In this document: positions 33,051-41,461 of the stretch, piece by piece
Numbering within the stretch: the first letter of the stretch is position 1
Layout of the letters: the number at the start of each line of letters is the position of its first letter
Assembly: GCF_038066715.1 (NCBI RefSeq)
Contig: NZ_JBBUKT010000001.1
Coordinates: forward strand, 310,001-374,000
Source: Luteolibacter sp. Y139
Lineage (GTDB): Bacteria > Verrucomicrobiota > Verrucomicrobiia > Verrucomicrobiales > Akkermansiaceae
Direction: 5' to 3'
Length of the DNA: 64,000 nt
Translations under genes and position numbers: made by a program
The notes under the pieces: generated by a model
Databases searched by the model: none
The model's input: only the letters and a program-made list of their open reading frames with translations
What the model was told of the DNA's origin: nothing

Positions 33051-35567
33051 ATGCCTGTCCGCGCCACTTCCACCCTCCTGCTCGCCCTCCTCGCCTGCCA
33101 GACCTCTGGCGCGGCGGACGATCCTGCCGCGGTGTTCGAGAGCAAGATCCTGCCGATCCTCGAGGACTACTGCTACACCTGCCACGGTGACGGCGAGGAC
33201 AAGGGCAAGGTCAGCTTTGATGCCTTCGGCTCCACCGCGGCCCTGATGGACCAGACCAAGCTCTGGGACCATGCGTTGCGCAATGTTCGCGCCGGCTTGA
33301 TGCCGCCGCCGAAAAAGGACCGCCCGTCCTCGGACGAACTGGCGACCCTCGTCGATTGGATCAAGCGCGGCCCGCTCAAGCTCGACCCCGCCAATCCCGA
33401 TCCCGGCCGCGTCACCCTCCGCCGCCTCAACCGCGTCGAGTACCGCAATACGATCCGCGAGCTCACCGGCTACGACTTCCGCACCGACGAGGAATTCCCC
33501 GCCGACGACACCGGCTACGGCTTCGATAACATCGGCGACGTCCTCACCACTTCGCCGATGCTCTTGGAGAAATACATGCAGGCCGCCGAGACCATCGTCG
33601 AAAAAGGCCTCCCGCAGGAAAACCGGGTCACCCCGCGCAAAACCTTCCCCGCCGGCATGTTCCGCGGCAAGGGCCAGCGCGGCGAGGGCGACTATCAATA
33701 CCGTCTCTCCCTCTACGACTCCGCCGACCTCACCGCGAAGCTGAAGATCGAGAAAGCCGGCACCTACCGCGTGATCCTGAATGCGCGCCCCACCGGATCC
33801 TTCTCCTACGACCCCGGCCGCTCGAAGCTCACCTGGTCGGTCGAAGGCAAGCAACAGCTTCAGGAAGAAACGAAGTGGGGCGGCAGCAAGCTCATCTCCG
33901 AGATCGAAGTGAAGTGGGAGCCCGGCGAATATCCGCTGCAACTCACGCTCGAGCCGCTCGTTGGGAAAGACAAGCAGCCACCTGACCTCGGCGACGGCCC
34001 GCCCTTCGTTGACTTGGAACTCGGCGGCATCACCCTCGTCGGCCCGCTGGAACCGCAGTACGCGGTTCATCCGCCGAATTACGAAAAGTTCTTCACCCGC
34101 GACCAAGTGCCGGACGATGCCGCCGGACGCGATGAGTATCGCACCGAGATCCTCCGCCGCTTCGCCACCCGCGCTTTCCGCCGCCCGGTCGATGACGCCA
34201 CCGTCGCCAAGCTCGCTGGCTTCGCCAAGGAGTCCGCAGAAGTCCCGGACGGCACCTTCGAAAAAGGCATCGCCCGTGCCATCGCCGCGATCCTTGCCTC
34301 ACCCCGCTTCCTCTTCCGCATGGAGCAAGTGCTCCCGGAAAGCGACCCGGCCAAGCACCCGCTGTTAGACGAATGGTCGCTCGCCTCGCGCCTGTCTTAC
34401 TTCCTCTGGTCCACCATGCCGGACGATGATCTGTGCCGTCTGGCCGAAAAGGGCGAGCTGCGGCAGAACCTCTCCACTCAGGTCGCCCGCATGCTCCGGG
34501 ACGACCGCTCGGATGAGTTCGTCGAAAACTTCGCCGGCCAATGGCTCCAGGCGCGCGACGTCGAAAGCGTCAGTATCGATGCCCGCACCGTCCTCGCCCG
34601 CGACAACGGCACCGAGCGCGAAAACCGCGAGCGCTTCGAGAACTTCCGCCGCCTCAATCGCGAGATCGATGAAGCGGAGAAGGCCCGCGATGATACCAAG
34701 CTGGCCGCCTTGAAGGAAGAGATGACAACCTTGCGCGCCAAGTTCCGCAGCCCAGGCCAGCGCCGTATCGAGTTCAGCGGCTCCCTGCGCAGTGCGATGA
34801 GAAAGGAAGCCGAGATGCTCTTCCGCCGCACCCTCCGCGAAGACCGCAGCTTGCTCGAGCTAGTTGAAAACGACTCCACTTATCTCAACGAGGAACTCGC
34901 CAATCACTACGGCGTCCCGGACGTCCGCGGCGGCGACATGCGCCTCGTGAAGCTGCCGGCCGACAGCCCGCGCGGCGGCGTTCTTACGATGGGCACCGTA
35001 CTTGCCGTCACTTCGAATCCCACCCGCACCTCACCGGTGAAACGCGGCGTCTTCATCTTGGATAATATCCTCGGCACTCCTCCCCCACCGCCACCGCCGA
35101 ATATTCCATCGCTCGAAGCCTCCGTAAAAGGCACCGACGGCGAGGAACTCAGCCTGCGCGACGCCCTCGCCATGCACCGCGAAAAAGCCCTGTGCTCCTC
35201 CTGCCACAGCCGCATGGACCCCATGGGCCTCGCGTTCGAGAACTTCAACGCCCTCGGTGCCTTCCGCGAAAAGGAACTCGGCAAGCCCATCCCATCGTCC
35301 GAAGGCCGGCTCATCACCGGCGAAAAATTCGCCAATGTCAGCGAGCTGAAACACCTCCTCGTCACCTCCCGCCGCCAGGACTACTATCGCTGCATCACCG
35401 AGAAGGTCCTCACCTACGCCCTCGGCCGCGGACCGGAGCCCTGCGACATCACCACCGTCGATTCCATCATCGATGGACTGGAGCAATCCGGCGGCAAGTT
35501 TTCCACCCTCATCACCGGGATCATCGAATCCCCCGCCTTCCAGAAACGCCAACGCACCACGCCATGA
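33051..35567 (+). CDS. DUF1592-type planctomycete/verrucomicrobial cytochrome protein
   Basis: 838 residues from MPVRATSTLLLALLACQTSG, which gives a signal peptide; the upstream frame to 32874 has no coding character. Two heme c motifs: CYTCH (residues 41-45) and CSSCH near the C-terminus. Domain order as in the family: cytochrome, DUF1587 (TLRRLNRVEYRNTIRELTGY), carbohydrate-binding-like DUF1595 region, DUF1592, DUF1588 (around CSSCHSRMDPMGLAFENF) and DUF1585 (KVLTYALGRG). Exported; redox role suspected but function unknown. It overlaps the DUF1552 gene by 4 nt, the standard partner in Planctomycetes and Verrucomicrobia. Confidence 0.93.
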   Translation: MPVRATSTLLLALLACQTSGAADDPAAVFESKILPILEDYCYTCHGDGEDKGKVSFDAFGSTAALMDQTKLWDHALRNVRAGLMPPPKKDRPSSDELATLVDWIKRGPLKLDPANPDPGRVTLRRLNRVEYRNTIRELTGYDFRTDEEFPADDTGYGFDNIGDVLTTSPMLLEKYMQAAETIVEKGLPQENRVTPRKTFPAGMFRGKGQRGEGDYQYRLSLYDSADLTAKLKIEKAGTYRVILNARPTGSFSYDPGRSKLTWSVEGKQQLQEETKWGGSKLISEIEVKWEPGEYPLQLTLEPLVGKDKQPPDLGDGPPFVDLELGGITLVGPLEPQYAVHPPNYEKFFTRDQVPDDAAGRDEYRTEILRRFATRAFRRPVDDATVAKLAGFAKESAEVPDGTFEKGIARAIAAILASPRFLFRMEQVLPESDPAKHPLLDEWSLASRLSYFLWSTMPDDDLCRLAEKGELRQNLSTQVARMLRDDRSDEFVENFAGQWLQARDVESVSIDARTVLARDNGTERENRERFENFRRLNREIDEAEKARDDTKLAALKEEMTTLRAKFRSPGQRRIEFSGSLRSAMRKEAEMLFRRTLREDRSLLELVENDSTYLNEELANHYGVPDVRGGDMRLVKLPADSPRGGVLTMGTVLAVTSNPTRTSPVKRGVFILDNILGTPPPPPPPNIPSLEASVKGTDGEELSLRDALAMHREKALCSSCHSRMDPMGLAFENFNALGAFREKELGKPIPSSEGRLITGEKFANVSELKHLLVTSRRQDYYRCITEKVLTYALGRGPEPCDITTVDSIIDGLEQSGGKFSTLITGIIESPAFQKRQRTTP

Positions 35568-36925
35568 ACGCCGCCACCAATCGCCGCCGCTTCCTCCGCG
35601 GCATGGGAGCCTGCCTGGCCCTGCCATCGCTCGAGGCCCTGCTCCCACGCGTCTCCGCCGCCGAAGTCGCCGCACGCGGATTCGCCACCACGGCCAGCGG
35701 CGCACCACTGCGCATGGCCTACCTCTATTTCCCGAATGGTGCCGTACCCGGCGCATGGACCGCCTCGGGTGCCGGTGCTGACTTCAAGCTGGAGAACACT
35801 CTCGCCCCTCTGGAAGCGCTCAAGCACCGCGTGCAGGTCATCTCAGGCCTCGACCTCAAGAACGCCGAGCCCGGCAATGACGGCGCCGGCGACCACGCCC
35901 GCGCCAATGGCAGCTTCCTCACCGGCGTCCGCGTGCGGAAGACCGCTGGAGCCGATATCTATGCCGGCGTCTCTGTCGATCAGATCGCTGCCCAACAGAT
36001 CGGCCGCAGCACCCGCTTCGCCTCGCTCGAACTCTCCTGCGATCCCCACCGCAAGTCCGGCGGCTGCGACTCCGGCTACTCCTGCGCCTATGAGTCGAAT
36101 CTCGCTTGGCGCACGCCCACCTCGCCACTCGCGCCCGAATCGAATCCCCGTCTGATCTTCGAGCGCCTGTTCGGCTCTGGCAATCCCGGCGAGCGCAGCG
36201 ACAGCTTGACCCGCCGCCACAAGCAACAGCGCTCCATCCTCGACTTCGTGATGGACGATGCAAAGTCGCTCTCCAAGGAACTCACCGCCCGCGACAAGGC
36301 GAAGATGGACGAGTATCTAACAGGCGTCCGCGAGATCGAGGAGCGCATCGTCACCGCCGAGAGCTTCAAGGACATCCCGGATCCCGACATGGCTACGCCG
36401 GACGGCATCCCGAAGGCCTACGACGACTACATCCGCTTGGTCTTCCAGATGACCGCACTCGCCTTCGAGACCGATGCCACCCGCATCGCGTCGATCATCC
36501 TCGCCCGCGACGGCAGCAATCGCTCCTTCCCCGAGATCGAAATCGCCGAAGGCCATCACGCCCTGTCGCATCATCGCAACAACGAGGACATGATCCGCAA
36601 GGTCACCTTGATCGACCGCTTCTACGCCGAGCGCTTCTCCGAATTCCTCGGCATGCTGGAAGCAAAGAAGGACGCCGACGGCCAATCGATCCTCCACAAT
36701 TCGATGATCGTCTATGGCTGCGGCAATTCCGACGGCAACCGCCACACCCACACCAATCTCCCCATCGTCCTCGCCGGCAATGGCGGCGGTGCCTTCAACC
36801 CCGGCCGCGCCTGGGATGCGAACGAGAAGCCGCTCTGCAACCTCTACCTGAACATGCTCGATGCGATGGGCACGCCCTCTCTCGAGCGCTTCGGCGATAG
36901 CACGGACCGCATGGCAGGAGTCTGA
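35564..36925 (+). CDS. DUF1552 protein exported by Tat
   Basis: 453 residues from the ATG in the ATGA overlap. Twin-arginine signal RRRFLRG at residues 7-13, followed by a short hydrophobic stretch and LPSLEALLP. The rest matches DUF1552: AYLYFPNGAVPGAWT, VQVISGLDLKNA, FASLELSCDP and YGCGNSDGNRHTHTNLP. Export in folded form suggests a bound cofactor or a complex with its cytochrome partner. Biochemical function is not known. The longer frame from 35192 is a shadow of the preceding gene. Confidence 0.93.
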   Translation: MNAATNRRRFLRGMGACLALPSLEALLPRVSAAEVAARGFATTASGAPLRMAYLYFPNGAVPGAWTASGAGADFKLENTLAPLEALKHRVQVISGLDLKNAEPGNDGAGDHARANGSFLTGVRVRKTAGADIYAGVSVDQIAAQQIGRSTRFASLELSCDPHRKSGGCDSGYSCAYESNLAWRTPTSPLAPESNPRLIFERLFGSGNPGERSDSLTRRHKQQRSILDFVMDDAKSLSKELTARDKAKMDEYLTGVREIEERIVTAESFKDIPDPDMATPDGIPKAYDDYIRLVFQMTALAFETDATRIASIILARDGSNRSFPEIEIAEGHHALSHHRNNEDMIRKVTLIDRFYAERFSEFLGMLEAKKDADGQSILHNSMIVYGCGNSDGNRHTHTNLPIVLAGNGGGAFNPGRAWDANEKPLCNLYLNMLDAMGTPSLERFGDSTDRMAGV

Positions 36926-36938
36926 TTTCCCTCTAATC

Positions 36939-37742
36939 ATGAAGCTGCTCCTTTCCCTCTCCCTCGCGCTCATCGCGACTCTCCACGCGGAGGAAATCTT
37001 TCTCTGGCCGAATGGCGCTCCCGGCTCCGAAGGTAAGACCGAGCCCGAAGTCGTCACCAAGTCCGACAGCGGCGAACTCACGGTCACACACGTCCACAAA
37101 CCGACCATCACGCCCTATCTGCCCGCCAAGGAAAAGGCCACCGGTGCCGCGGTCATCGTCGCCCCCGGCGGCGGACACAAACTGCTCTGCGTCACCCATG
37201 AAGGCAGCAATGTCGCCGAGTGGCTCGCTCAACACGGCGTCGCCGCCTTCGTTCTCAAATACCGCCTCGCGAGCGAGGAAGGCTCCACCTACACCGTCGA
37301 TGACCACGCCGTCGCCGACATGCATCAGGCCATCAAATACGTGCGCAGCCACGCGGGCGAATGGGGCATCAAGAACGTCGGCGTCATGGGCTTCTCCGCC
37401 GGCGGCGAAGTCTGCTCCATCGCCAGCATGAAGTTCACCCCGGAAGACCGCCCCGACTTCCAGGCCCTCATCTATCCCGGTCGCTCGCAGCGCATCGTCC
37501 CCTTCGAAGGATCGCCACCCGCCTTCCTCGCCGCATCGTCCAACGACCGCCCCGACATCTCCGAAGGCCTCACCAAGGTCTACCTCGACTTCAAGAAGGC
37601 GAAGATCCCCGTCGAACTCCATCTCTACGCCGGCGGCGGCCACGGCTTCGGCCTCCGCCCCGGCCGCAACGCCCCCGTCGACCAATGGATCCTCCGCTTC
37701 GACGAGTGGCTGAAGGACCGGAAGTTCGTCCCGGCATCCTGA
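36939..37742 (+). CDS. Secreted alpha/beta hydrolase (acetyl xylan esterase-like)
   Basis: 267 residues. Signal peptide LLLSLSLALIATLHA, then WPNGAPG, a start often seen in secreted carbohydrate esterases. Oxyanion region AVIVAPGGGHKLL, nucleophile Ser in GVMGFSAGGEV and catalytic His in YAGGGHGFGLRP. The catalytic Asp is probably in SSNDRPD. It would remove acetyl or similar groups from plant or algal polysaccharide. It lies 13 nt after the DUF1552 gene. Family A repeat copy 2 begins 94 nt after its stop. Confidence 0.85.
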   Translation: MKLLLSLSLALIATLHAEEIFLWPNGAPGSEGKTEPEVVTKSDSGELTVTHVHKPTITPYLPAKEKATGAAVIVAPGGGHKLLCVTHEGSNVAEWLAQHGVAAFVLKYRLASEEGSTYTVDDHAVADMHQAIKYVRSHAGEWGIKNVGVMGFSAGGEVCSIASMKFTPEDRPDFQALIYPGRSQRIVPFEGSPPAFLAASSNDRPDISEGLTKVYLDFKKAKIPVELHLYAGGGHGFGLRPGRNAPVDQWILRFDEWLKDRKFVPAS

Positions 37743-37835
37743 AGACCTGCTAGCCTTCGCTGGGGAGTTAGCCATCGCGCGAAAAAACTCTGCTGCCCCA
37801 ACGGCCCGGCATCCCTTAGCCGCAGCCCCTCTTCA

Positions 37836-37916
37836 GCACCAACGGTGCGAAATCCCTCAGCCCAGCCCATCGGGCTGGGTTTTTGATACCCAGCCAATGG
37901 CGGCCTGAAGGGCCGC
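37836..37916 (+). repeat. Family A three-hairpin element, copy 2
   Basis: H1 GCACC-AAC-GGTGC (37836-37848), H2 CCCAGCCC-ATC-GGGCTGGG (37861-37879) followed by TTTTT, and H3 GCGGCC-TGAAG-GGCCGC (37900-37916). Spacers are 12 and 20 nt. Same orientation relative to its upstream gene as copy 1. The seven differences from copy 1 all fall outside the stems. Confidence 0.85.
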
Positions 37917-38032
37917 GAGACGGGCAAGGCTGCTTCACCTCCTTGGAACCACGCTGAAACGCAGGCCCTCCCGACGCAACCCGCTCACCTTCGGCATTGC
38001 ACTTTCCGCCGCCCCCGCCCCACGCTGGCCCC

Positions 38033-39187
38033 GTGCCGACCGTCCGCCTCAAGTACTTCTCCTACCACCCCGCCATCTGGCCCCGGATGATCGGGGAAGT
38101 GACCCGCGATGCCAAACCCGGCTCGCTCGTCCAGGTGCTAGACAAGGAAGGCAAGCCCTTCGGCAGCGCCTTCTGGAATCCCAAGGCCGGCATGCCCCTC
38201 CGCGTCTTCGCCCACGGCAATGAAGCGGTCGACGAAAGCTTCTTCCTCGGTGCCATCCAGCGCGCCGCCTCGCTGCGCCGCGAGGTGATGAAGCTGGATG
38301 AAACCACCGAGGCCTACCGCGCCATCCACGCCGATGCCGACCAAATGCCCGGCCTCGTCGCCGACAAGTTCGGCAACGTGATGTCGCTCGAAATCACCAA
38401 CCTCGCCGCCTTCCAGCGCCTCGATGCCTGGGTCCCCGCGCTGCACGAAGCCTTCGGCACCGAGAAAGCCCACATCCGCGTCGATCCCGACCTCGCCCGC
38501 ATCGAGGGCATCCCCTCGCTCACCCATCACCTTTCCGAAAAGCTCCGCCCGCTGAAAATCCGCGAACACGGCGCGACCTTCCAGATCGATCCCTCCGGCG
38601 GCCACAAGACCGGCTTCTTCTGCGACCAGCGCGACAACCGCAAGAAATTCGGCGAACTCGCCGCCGGCCGCAGCGTGCTCGATCTCTGCTGCTACACCGG
38701 CGGTTTCTCCGTGAATGCCGCCCTCGCCGGCGCCGAGGATGTCACCGCCGTCGATCTCGACGAGAACGCCATCGAAGTGGCCAAGCGCAATGGCAACCTC
38801 AACCAGAAACGCATCAAGTTCACCCACGGCGATGCTTTCACCTGGGCGCGCACGATGATCGAGAACGGCCGCAAGTGGGACCTCGTCATCGCCGACCCGC
38901 CGAAGTTCATCCACGGCAAGGAAGACCAGCTCGGCCACAACAAGTATCACGACCTGAACAAGCTCGCCCTCCAGCTCGTGAAACCCGGCGGCCTCTTCGT
39001 CACCTGCTCCTGCTCCGGCATGCTCTCGCCAGACGAGTTCGAAAAGATCGTCGTCTCCGCCTCACACCGCCAGGACCGCCGCCTGCAAATCTTCGACCGC
39101 ACCGGCGCAGGCCCCGACCACCCGACCCTCTCGAACTACCCCGAGTCCCGCTACCTGAAGCTGCTCTGGTGCCGGGTGATTGGTTGA
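38033..39187 (+). CDS. RlmI-like class I rRNA methyltransferase
   Basis: 384 residues from GTG 38033 (a TTG at 37997 would add 12 poor residues). N-terminal PUA-like domain (about 1-75), an EEHEE-like middle domain, and the Rossmann methyltransferase domain: SAM motif VLDLCCYTGGFSVNAAL, acidic DLDENAIEVAKRNG and motif IV LVIADPPKF. C-terminal Cys pair in TCSCSG. RlmI methylates C1962 of 23S rRNA in E. coli; the precise target here is inferred from family. Repeat copy 3 starts 90 nt after the stop. Confidence 0.9.
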   Translation: MPTVRLKYFSYHPAIWPRMIGEVTRDAKPGSLVQVLDKEGKPFGSAFWNPKAGMPLRVFAHGNEAVDESFFLGAIQRAASLRREVMKLDETTEAYRAIHADADQMPGLVADKFGNVMSLEITNLAAFQRLDAWVPALHEAFGTEKAHIRVDPDLARIEGIPSLTHHLSEKLRPLKIREHGATFQIDPSGGHKTGFFCDQRDNRKKFGELAAGRSVLDLCCYTGGFSVNAALAGAEDVTAVDLDENAIEVAKRNGNLNQKRIKFTHGDAFTWARTMIENGRKWDLVIADPPKFIHGKEDQLGHNKYHDLNKLALQLVKPGGLFVTCSCSGMLSPDEFEKIVVSASHRQDRRLQIFDRTGAGPDHPTLSNYPESRYLKLLWCRVIG

Positions 39188-39276
39188 ACAGACTCCGACA
39201 AAGACGATTCTTTCCCTCGTCCGCCCTCTCTCTCAGCCTTTCCGTTCCCCTCGGCCTTCCGCTCCCTCGGCCTCCC

Positions 39277-39358
39277 CGTGCCAACGGCACGACTCATAAA
39301 AGCCCGGCACGAAGTGCCGGGGCCACATCGACCGCAACCTCGCGTCCTGAATGGACGC
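39277..39358 (+). repeat. Family A three-hairpin element, divergent copy 3
   Basis: H1 CGTGCC-AAC-GGCACG (39277-39291), H2 CCCGGCAC-GAA-GTGCCGGG (39303-39321), H3 GCGTCC-TGAAT-GGACGC (39342-39358). Stem sequences differ from copies 1 and 2, yet H2 keeps 8 bp with a 3-base loop, H3 keeps 6 bp with a 5-base TGAA loop, H1 keeps the AAC loop, and spacers are 11 and 20 nt. Changes on one arm are matched on the other. There is no T-run after H2; instead an A-run precedes it. Confidence 0.75.
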
Positions 39359-39439
39359 CTCATGCGTCTGACGGCCCGCCGGAGTCTTGTCACTCGAACT
39401 TACGGTGACATCCCGCACTGATCGGTCTAAGAACGCAGC

Positions 39440-41305
39440 ATGAACCGGCGACTCCTCGTCACCATCGGACTGCTCCTCATTGCTGGCGTCTCGGCCCAGG
39501 ACAAGCCGCCTGTCGATCCTCCATCCCCGCCAAAACAAGAGCACCTCCCCATCCCCGCCGACTGGCCCGGAGTGGAATATGCCGAAGTCCGCGCCTATCT
39601 CTACAATCCCGGAGACAACGCCGAAAATCTGATTCTGGAGAATGGCAAACTCCACGCAGAGGTCGTCAATCCTGAGGGCATCAAGCTGGACGCCACGCAC
39701 ACCGAACGCCTCCTCGCCACCTTCCGCGGCAAGGCCCCGGATGGCGCAGGCGTCGGCTGCTTCACTCCTCACCACGGCTTCGTCTTCTATGATCGCGACG
39801 GCAAACCTGTCGCCGATGTCACGGCCTGCTTCCTGTGCGAGATAGGAGTCGCAAATCCGGGCTCCCATTCGATGACCACATGGGAGTTCAATTCGCTGGC
39901 CCGTCTCGTACAAGATCTCGGCCTCCCCGTTTTCAAAGATCCCACTGAAGCAGAAGCGCACTTCATCGGCCTCGCCCGGCATTGGCCCGACGCCAAGGTA
40001 AAAGCAGCCATCGACAAATACCTCTTCGACGGAGCCAAGGAAAACGTCATGGACCGCTCGGCACTCGTGACTTTGCTCCAAGGCTTGGGCGAGCGCACGC
40101 ACCCCTTCCTTCTCGCTTATCTCGCCGACGAAAACCTGCGCACTGGCTGGCTGAAGAAAGACCCGGCCGCCCCCTTCATGGGCACTCTCCTTGGTCGTCT
40201 TTGCGATAGCTTCGGCGATACTCCGCCCGCCGCCGTCATCCCCCTGCTCGCACCTCTCCTCGATGGCGCCGATGTCGCCGCCCGCTGCAAAGCCGCCGAA
40301 GTAATCGCCAAAACCGGCGTGCCCGAACTTATTCCTCAAATCCGCAAGGCTTTGGCGGATTCCCGCGAAGACCTTTCCGATGCACTGATACTTCCCCCTC
40401 CGACATCGGACGAGAAACCGCCGTCCTCCGGCATCACCGTCTACCGTTGTGCCTTTGCCGGACTGCAAGTGGCGCTCGATCGCGGAACCCTGCATCCCGA
40501 GGCAAAGGACCAGCTCTTCCCCGACGTGAAAGCCCTCGGCGGGATCTTCGATGAACAGGGCTGGGCCAAGGCCCTGATCCAAATGAACTCTAACAGAGCC
40601 ATGGAATTCTTCCTGAGCCCGGAAATGTTCAATCCGGATTCACCTCGGCTCTCAGCGGTTATGAGAACCTTGTGCGAGATGAACCTGCAAATTCCGCGCG
40701 AGCGACTCCTCACCCTCTGCGGAGAACTTAGGTCAAAGCATCTCGGAGAAGATCAGAAATGGATCATGAAACCCGCGTTACTCTTGCTCGGCCGGCAACG
40801 TCACCCGGATGACTTGGAACTGCTTCGCGGCATGGGCGACGAAACCCTCGCCAGTGACGCGCTTGCAGGCCTCCTGGCCTGGCACGGCCTTGAAGGCTAT
40901 CGCGAACGCCTTGCCAAACAGGAATCGGAAAAAGGCTTCGCAGCCTTGAACGAACCTCAGCGACTTCACTTCGCAGCGGAAAAATTCGACAGCATCCGGC
41001 TCTGCTTCGGCAATCCCAACATCGGCGGCTATTTTTCCGGAGCCGGAGGAGAACAATGGCGTGATGCACTCGCCGGATTGAAAGCCCTGAAGCAAGATGC
41101 GCTGGCCGCGATCCTCGAAGAAGCTGTGGCGAAGTTTGGCGAGGAAGGCCCCGACAAGGACGCGGAGACGCGCCGAAAGCAAATCGCCGCCCTTGAGGAA
41201 AAGCACGCCTTCGACGAACTCGAAGCACGCCTGCAAGAAGCCACAAACCAATTGGACCTCTCCCTCGACCGCTTCGCCATCGAACACGCCGAGTCATTCA
41301 AGTGA
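39440..41305 (+). CDS. Secreted helical-repeat protein with DUF4375/DMP19-like C-terminus
   Basis: 621 residues with signal peptide LLVTIGLLLIAGVSA. The N-terminal part is beta-rich with Pro-rich linker, the middle (about 180-470) looks like HEAT-type helical repeats, and the C-terminal 130 residues match DUF4375: LNEPQRLHFAAEKFDSIRL, GGYFSGAGGEQWRDALAGLK and LAAILEEAVAKFG. DUF4375 includes the DNA-mimic protein DMP19 of Neisseria, but most members are of unknown function. Placing it on an exported protein is unusual. Next gene follows after 156 nt. Confidence 0.7.
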   Translation: MNRRLLVTIGLLLIAGVSAQDKPPVDPPSPPKQEHLPIPADWPGVEYAEVRAYLYNPGDNAENLILENGKLHAEVVNPEGIKLDATHTERLLATFRGKAPDGAGVGCFTPHHGFVFYDRDGKPVADVTACFLCEIGVANPGSHSMTTWEFNSLARLVQDLGLPVFKDPTEAEAHFIGLARHWPDAKVKAAIDKYLFDGAKENVMDRSALVTLLQGLGERTHPFLLAYLADENLRTGWLKKDPAAPFMGTLLGRLCDSFGDTPPAAVIPLLAPLLDGADVAARCKAAEVIAKTGVPELIPQIRKALADSREDLSDALILPPPTSDEKPPSSGITVYRCAFAGLQVALDRGTLHPEAKDQLFPDVKALGGIFDEQGWAKALIQMNSNRAMEFFLSPEMFNPDSPRLSAVMRTLCEMNLQIPRERLLTLCGELRSKHLGEDQKWIMKPALLLLGRQRHPDDLELLRGMGDETLASDALAGLLAWHGLEGYRERLAKQESEKGFAALNEPQRLHFAAEKFDSIRLCFGNPNIGGYFSGAGGEQWRDALAGLKALKQDALAAILEEAVAKFGEEGPDKDAETRRKQIAALEEKHAFDELEARLQEATNQLDLSLDRFAIEHAESFK

Positions 41306-41461
41306 CTCCGGCCAGCTAGCCGTATCATCCCGGCACCTTGCTTTATCCTGAGCGCTCGCAGTCAGCGGCCGGAAAATCGATCACTCAGATTGGAGTTGTC
41401 TTTCCCGGGTCTCGGGCGACGAGTTATCCCTGACTTCGCAAACTCCCCAAACCATCACAAG

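Noticed and set aside
35192..35563. Upstream extension of the DUF1552 gene
   Set aside because: Shadow of the DUF1592-type gene. The Tat signal begins at the ATG at 35564.
39233..40582. 449-codon minus-strand frame opposite the DUF4375-type gene
   Set aside because: Antisense shadow. The plus-strand frame has a signal peptide and recognisable domain, and the minus frame would run through repeat copy 3.
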